Assembly (NCBI GenBank): GCA_009908725.1
Contig: JAAAOT010000374.1
Span: 1-37,024, forward strand
DNA length: 37,024 nucleotides
Direction: 5' to 3'
From: Bacteroidota bacterium
GTDB lineage: Bacteria > Bacteroidota > Rhodothermia > Rhodothermales > Salinibacteraceae
Part shown: piece after piece, positions 34,572-37,024 of the stretch
How positions within the stretch are numbered: position 1 is the first letter of the stretch
How the letters are laid out: the number at the start of each line of letters is the position of its first letter
Position numbers and translations under genes: made by a program
Notes under the pieces: model-generated
Seen by the model: the letters and a program-made list of their open reading frames with translations, nothing else
Told to the model about the DNA's origin: nothing
Database searches by the model: none

Positions 34572-35060
34572 CTAGAAGTAGTAACGGAAGCCCAGTCCAC
34601 CGCCGAGGTCACCGTCGGTTTCCGGTACAAGATTGAACCGGGGCGTCAGCTGGGCAAACAGCTCGAATCGTTCCTCCAGCAGTAGGTTCAGGCCGACGCG
34701 GCCGCTGATGCCGAGAACGACCTCGTCGTCGTTCACGCCCGTATCCTGAAAGCCGATGAAGGCGCCCGGACCGAAGAAGAGCTCGAGGCCGTCCACGTTG
34801 TCCGCGTTGATGGTGCGACTGAATTGCGCGTGGCCGTTCAGAAAGAAGAAGTCGTCCAGGTCCCAGGCCGCGAGGAAGTCGTACGACGGCCCGTTTGCAT
34901 CATGGAATTTCAATGTCACGCCAGACGGCGAGCCGACCTGCCCGCCGAGTCCAACCGATCCATCCGTGCGCTGAGCGAGCGCATCGGCAGGTCCCAGGGT
35001 GGCGCCGACGAGGAGTAACAGCGTCGTGATGCAGGCGATGCGGTGGTAGATCTTCATCAT
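34572..35060 (-). CDS. Small outer-membrane beta-barrel protein
   Basis: A 162-residue secreted protein. MMKIYHRIACITTLLLLVG followed by PADALAQ is a signal peptide; the second ATG three bases later is equally possible. The mature part alternates short strands (GSVGLGGQVGSPSGVTLKF, DDFFFLNGHAQFSR, ELFFGPGAFIGF, ELFAQLTPRFNLVP) and ends GGGLGFRYYF, the aromatic end expected of an outer-membrane barrel. About eight strands fit the length. Function unknown. The frame is open up to 35120 but the upstream part has no signal-peptide character. Confidence 0.8.
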   Translation of the reverse strand: MMKIYHRIACITTLLLLVGATLGPADALAQRTDGSVGLGGQVGSPSGVTLKFHDANGPSYDFLAAWDLDDFFFLNGHAQFSRTINADNVDGLELFFGPGAFIGFQDTGVNDDEVVLGISGRVGLNLLLEERFELFAQLTPRFNLVPETDGDLGGGLGFRYYF

Positions 35061-35476
35061 GTGGATCGAGGTCGGGGAAAGAGGACAGAAACGATACCTG
35101 TGGGGAACCGCGGCGAGCACCGGAATCTGGACACCCGGATCGGTGGCCTGGGAGGAGAGAGTGTGAGTCCGGTGACGCTAGCAAAGCAACGTGCGTCGCG
35201 GTATTTGATACAACCGGTCCGACGTATGAGGGACCGGTGGTGCGGGTCCCTGAGAAGGAAACGAATGCGTAAATGGCGGCAGCCGGGGCACGGACGGATG
35301 GCGTCGATGGGCATTTGTGGGGGACGACTGTTGCGTCTCCGTTGCGGGCGAAGGGGGAACAGCGCATTATACCTCGCGTGACACCGGGCGCTAGTGTGAT
35401 GTACCGAAACGACACGCAGTACCGCCCGCCCGTTTCGCTGGTTTTCCCACCTCTGCCGTACGAACTCTCCCGTGTT
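35061..35476. other. Divergent intergenic region
   Basis: Lies between the minus-strand barrel gene and the plus-strand ATPase gene and must hold both promoters. Reading frames inside it show no recognisable protein. No repeat or strong hairpin was noticed. Confidence 0.5.
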
Positions 35477-37024
35477 ATGGCACGCCTGTCTCCCGAAGCT
35501 CCGCCCCCTGACATTTCCACACTCGGCGAACTAAAGGACTCGGGGTATACGGTTCGCCCCGTGAAGGCCGAGATGAGGGCGAACCTGATGAAGAAGCTTC
35601 GAGCGGGCGACGACATCTTTCCAGGGATCATCGGGTATGATCGGACGGTCATCCCTCAGATCCAGAACGCGATCCTGGGGAAGCACGATATTATTCTCCT
35701 CGGGCTACGCGGGCAGGCGAAGAGCCGCATCATCCGGATGCTACCGCGGCTTCTGGACGATTACATTCCCGTACTGAAAGGGACGCCCCTCAACGAGAAT
35801 CCCTTCGCACCGGTCACGAAACAGGGCCGCGCTCTTGTTGAGGAGCACGGGGATGACGCCCCCGTCGCGTGGATGCCGCGCTCGGATCGCTACGGCGAAA
35901 AGCTCGCGACGCCCGATACCACGATCGCCGACCTGATCGGCGACATCGACCCGATCAAAGCCGCCAACCGACGGCTGACGTACGCCGACGAGGAGGTCAT
36001 TCACTTCGGCATCATCCCGCGCACGAACCGCGGCCTCTTCGCGATCAACGAACTGCCGGATCTGCAGCCCCGCATCCAGGTCGGCCTCCTCAACATCATG
36101 GAGGAGCAGGATATCCAGATCCGCGGTTTCAACGTTCGGTTTCCGATGGACGTCATGATGGTTTTCTCGGCGAATCCGGAGGATTACACAAGCCGGGGCA
36201 ATTTGATCACGCCGCTGAAGGACCGCATCGACAGCCAGATTATCACGCACTACCCCCGGACGATCGACGTCGGCATTGAGATCACCGAGAAAGAAGCGTG
36301 GCAAGATCGGGCGACGGACGGGGAAAAGCCTGACGTCGACGTCTCCGTTCCGCACTACTTCCGCGAAATCATCGAGCAGGTCGCGTTCGAGGCGCGGGAT
36401 AGCGAATACATCGACCAGAAGTCCGGCGTGTCCGTTCGCGTGACCCGTGCCGCGCTGGAAGACCTGATCTCCGCGGCCGAGCGGCGCGCCCTTCTAAACC
36501 AGGAGGACGAAACGACCGTCCGGATTGGCGATCTCATGCACATCGAGCCGGCCATTACGGGGAAAGTCGAACTCGTGTACGAAGGTGAGCAAGAAGGCGC
36601 CCAGAACGTGGCATTGACGCTCATTGGACGCGCCGTGCGCAGCATCTTTACCCGCTACTTCCCCGACCCATCGGACAAAGAGTCCGGTCGTCCGGCGTAT
36701 CAGGATGTTCTGAGCTGGTTTTCCAAAGGGAACGCGATCGACCTCGAGCAGGACCTGTCCTTCACCGACTACGCGCAGCGCCTGGATCGCATCGACGGCC
36801 TCAAAAGCGTCGTCGACACCCACACGAGCGCGGGAGGACCGGCGGAGACGGCGTCGATGATGGAGTTCGTCCTCGAAGCGCTCCACCAGAACTCGCTGAT
36901 CGGTAAGGAATTCGACGACGGCTCGCAGTCCTACAACGACATCATGGGATCGATGCTCGGAAGCTTCGGCCCTCCAGATGATAACGACTTCGACGGCGAA
37001 GACGACGACCCGCTGGATCGGTAT
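35477..37024 (+). CDS. MoxR/ChlI-like AAA+ ATPase (magnesium-chelatase-type), 3' end beyond the window
   Basis: 516 codons are open from the ATG at 35477 to the window edge without a stop. The protein has a P-loop GLRGQAKS (76-83) and a Walker B strand reading LFAINELPDL with Asn191 where most AAA+ proteins have Asp, next to Glu192. Sensor 1 is FSANPEDYTSRGN and LITPLKDRI follows. This pattern matches a Bacteroidota family annotated magnesium chelatase or sigma-54-interacting regulator; relatives usually sit beside a von Willebrand A domain protein and act as a MoxR-type chaperone pair. The acidic tail (DDNDFDGEDDDPLD) suggests the C-terminus is close. It is not evidence for chlorophyll synthesis. 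Confidence 0.85.
   Translation, partial: MARLSPEAPPPDISTLGELKDSGYTVRPVKAEMRANLMKKLRAGDDIFPGIIGYDRTVIPQIQNAILGKHDIILLGLRGQAKSRIIRMLPRLLDDYIPVLKGTPLNENPFAPVTKQGRALVEEHGDDAPVAWMPRSDRYGEKLATPDTTIADLIGDIDPIKAANRRLTYADEEVIHFGIIPRTNRGLFAINELPDLQPRIQVGLLNIMEEQDIQIRGFNVRFPMDVMMVFSANPEDYTSRGNLITPLKDRIDSQIITHYPRTIDVGIEITEKEAWQDRATDGEKPDVDVSVPHYFREIIEQVAFEARDSEYIDQKSGVSVRVTRAALEDLISAAERRALLNQEDETTVRIGDLMHIEPAITGKVELVYEGEQEGAQNVALTLIGRAVRSIFTRYFPDPSDKESGRPAYQDVLSWFSKGNAIDLEQDLSFTDYAQRLDRIDGLKSVVDTHTSAGGPAETASMMEFVLEALHQNSLIGKEFDDGSQSYNDIMGSMLGSFGPPDDNDFDGEDDDPLDRY

Noticed and set aside
35477-37024. Chlorophyll or bacteriochlorophyll magnesium chelatase
   Set aside because: The family name is inherited annotation; sequence pattern fits a MoxR-like chaperone ATPase and no pigment genes are nearby.

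Overview
The window is high-GC DNA dense with genes, from a bacterium that best fits the Rhodothermia branch of Bacteroidota (Salinibacter or Rhodothermaceae relatives). Reasons: a Bacteroidota-type heme locus with a HmuY lipoprotein and a TonB-dependent receptor, a ChlI-like ATPase of the Bacteroidota type, acidic proteins as in halophiles or marine bacteria, and a MATE transporter whose N-terminal half resembles haloarchaeal homologues. The assignment is inference from protein style, not from a marker gene.

Layout. 1-1.45 kb: a broken MATE exporter. 1.7-4.0 kb: a large membrane PAS-GAF histidine kinase. 4.1-4.5 kb: a small lipocalin-like protein. 4.5-11.1 kb (minus strand): the four-gene bacterial DNA repair cluster (beta-CASP exonuclease, ATP-dependent DNA ligase, Lhr-type helicase, PdeM phosphoesterase), followed by a DUF3253 protein. 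11.3-13.4 kb: a divergent UvrD/PcrA-like helicase that is now broken. 13.8-14.7 kb: an SDR-fold protein without catalytic Tyr/Lys and a small conserved protein. 14.9-17.8 kb (minus): a DEAD-box RNA helicase and an aldo/keto reductase, each with a clear hairpin/T-tract terminator. 18.2-22.1 kb: a second membrane histidine kinase, a sodium:solute symporter and a TRIC-type cation channel. 22.3-24.3 kb: a DUF1152 protein and a methyltransferase. 24.3-31.6 kb (minus): a complete heme acquisition locus in the order receptor, HmuY, HmuT, HmuU, HmuV, HmuS. 32.0-34.2 kb: a DegP-like lipoprotein protease and a frameshifted beta-propeller-like lipoprotein. 34.6-35.1 kb (minus): an outer-membrane barrel. 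35.5 kb to the edge: a MoxR/ChlI-like AAA+ ATPase, cut by the window end.

How the genes work together. The heme locus can be read as a full path: receptor and HmuY capture heme at the surface, HmuT carries it across the periplasm, HmuU and HmuV import it, and HmuS handles it in the cytoplasm. The repair cluster pairs an exonuclease, a nuclease, a helicase and a sealing ligase; ligase and helicase are translationally coupled through an ATGA overlap.

The most striking property is not a single gene but instability. In 37 kb there are a 144-bp-period tandem duplication at the 3' end of the exonuclease gene, a perfect 93-bp in-frame duplication in the helicase Tudor-like domain, a 14-bp tandem duplication that frameshifts the lipoprotein gene, two inferred internal deletions with frameshifts (MATE, UvrD), two perfect 16-bp tandem arrays upstream of genes, and many degenerate short repeats between genes. 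Either this lineage accumulates slippage-type mutations, or the assembly is damaged at these points; reads would decide. No tRNA, rRNA, CRISPR array, insertion sequence or phage gene was recognised.
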